Below are positions 23,484-24,234 of a stretch of 24,234 nt of DNA, piece by piece. Position numbers and translations under genes: made by a program. The stretch lies in NCBI GenBank assembly GCA_902835305.1, contig CADFMD010000018.1, positions 1 through 24,234 on the forward strand, given 5' to 3'. Position 1 is the stretch's first letter, and each line of letters starts with the position of its first letter. This DNA comes from Coriobacteriaceae bacterium. Lineage in GTDB: Bacteria; Actinomycetota; Coriobacteriia; Coriobacteriales; Coriobacteriaceae. The notes below the pieces were generated by a model. It was not told the origin of the DNA. It searched no databases and saw only the letters and a list, made by a program, of their open reading frames with translations.

Positions 23484-24178
23484 TTACTCCTTCTTGAGAC
23501 CGCGCCTCTCGACTATCTCGTCCACTATCTCCCTGGCGCGCCGCCCGAGCGCGCGGCGCCTCCCCTCTGTCGGGGCCGGCCTGTCCGCGGGCTCGGCGAA
23601 GCCCTCGGCGGCCGAGGCCTCGGAGAACACGCGCTGCTGGGACCACTGTCCCTCGGTCTCCATGAGGCTCGCGCATGTCAGGCGCAGCATCGACTCCCTC
23701 GAGGGGAAGGACTGCACGACCCTGTAGCGGCGCTTGATCTCGCGGTTGGCGCGCTCCTGGACGTTGTTGGTGCGGAGCTTGGCCCAGTGCGCCCTGGGGA
23801 AGGCCGTGAACGCCAGCGCGGAGTCCTCGGCCTGCTCGAAGACCTCGCCGGCCCTGGCGGACACCGACGCCACCCAGGGCGCCGCCTCGGCCCACACGCA
23901 GCGCGCGAGGTCGGGGTCGTCCTGGTAGACCGCGGCTAACAACGAGGTCCCTGACGGCCGCCTTGGAGTCCTCGGGCCTGCCCGAGCAGGCGCTCTGGAG
24001 GTTGCGCTGCAGGTGCGTCACGCAGCGCTGCCAGGCGCAGCCCTGGAACAGGCGCGAGACGGCGGCCACGAGCCCGGCGTGGCTGTCGGAGACCACGAGG
24101 CGAACGCCGGCAAGCCCGCGCTCGCGCAGCCCGCCGAGGAATGCCGCCCAGGAGTCCTCGCTCTCGGTGTCGACCACG
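23484..24178 (-). pseudogene. IS256-family (mutator-type) transposase, 5'-truncated and frameshifted
   Basis: Two adjacent minus-strand frames together make the C-terminal part of an IS256-type DDE transposase. The first (24178 to about 23945) has DTESEDSWAAFLGGLRERGL, the second catalytic Asp in VVSDSHAGL and CAWQRCVTHLQRNL. The second (about 23939 to 23484) has YQDDPDLARCVW, FPRAHWAKLRTNNVQERANR with the catalytic Glu, and a KKE end. They are separated by a frameshift near 23935-23945, where a few bases appear inserted. About the first 150 or more residues, including the first catalytic Asp, are absent because similarity stops at about 24180. It is clearly non-functional. A GCTAACA inverted repeat sits at both boundaries. 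Confidence 0.85.
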
Positions 24179-24188
24179 TCGTGTTAGC
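23935..24188. repeat. 7-bp inverted repeat bracketing the N-terminal transposase fragment
   Basis: GCTAACA (23935-23941) coincides with the frameshift, and its exact reverse complement TGTTAGC (24182-24188) coincides with the point where transposase similarity ends. The second copy is part of the palindrome TTAGCGCTAA (24184-24193). Confidence 0.5.
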
Positions 24189-24234
24189 GCTAATCTAAAA
24201 CCAACCACTTTCGCAAACGTATCTCGCCGAATGC

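Larger units (their letters stand above)
23401..24188 (-). mobile_element. Remnant of an IS256-family insertion sequence
   Basis: The transposase remnant and its 3' flank make up this stretch. The right IS end should lie between 23401 and 23483; the minus-strand sequence TTACACCACGTCTGCGCGC (23429-23447) looks like the TTACACC-containing ends of IS256 elements. The left end and the first part of the transposase are missing, so the element cannot move by itself. Confidence 0.7.

Noticed and set aside
1..24234. tRNA, rRNA or CRISPR array
   Set aside because: I looked for cloverleaf-like and regularly spaced repeat patterns and saw none; the repeats present are dispersed hairpins, not a spacer array.

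Overview
This window looks like a chromosomal segment of a high-GC actinobacterium of the class Coriobacteriia, most likely Collinsella or a close relative. I infer this from GC-rich codon use, AGGAGG-type ribosome binding sites, the gene mix and the kinds of intergenic repeats, not from a marker gene. Most of the window is ordinary core metabolism and housekeeping. The accessory material is a set of intergenic repeats, two copies of a nuclease-like gene family, and a broken IS256-type transposase at the right edge.

Left part (1-4710), all on the minus strand: an MGMT-type DNA alkyltransferase homologue, a DegV fatty-acid-binding protein, a MarR regulator, a free-standing B3/B4 (tRNA-editing-like) protein behind a structured leader, and ATP-dependent PEP carboxykinase. 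A 39-bp hairpin repeat sits a few bases to a few dozen bases downstream of several of these genes. Middle left (4711-9759): a polysaccharide flippase-like protein (+), a 123-bp inverted-repeat element, a metallophosphoesterase (-) and a CPA1 cation/proton antiporter (+).

Middle (9986-15846): the serine biosynthesis pair serC-serA with its terminator, a minus-strand AbiEi/DUF559-like protein (copy A), and divergently an M20 metallopeptidase followed by a short DUF1015-like protein. Then (15976-17926, minus) come two tandem histidine phosphatases and a nitroreductase. From 18161 on the plus strand, a DUF308/HdeD membrane protein is joined directly to a YaiI/YqxD (DUF188) protein. A His-rich ten-TM metal exporter (-) and a DEDDh exonuclease (+) follow.

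Right edge (21640-24234): a gene-poor 450-base stretch, a second AbiEi/DUF559-like protein (copy B), and an IS256-family transposase pseudogene. The pseudogene has lost its N-terminal part and is frameshifted; a 7-bp inverted repeat lies exactly at both abnormal boundaries. The best candidates for something poorly described are the A/B protein family, the leader RNA of the B3/B4 gene, and the 3'-positioned hairpin repeats.
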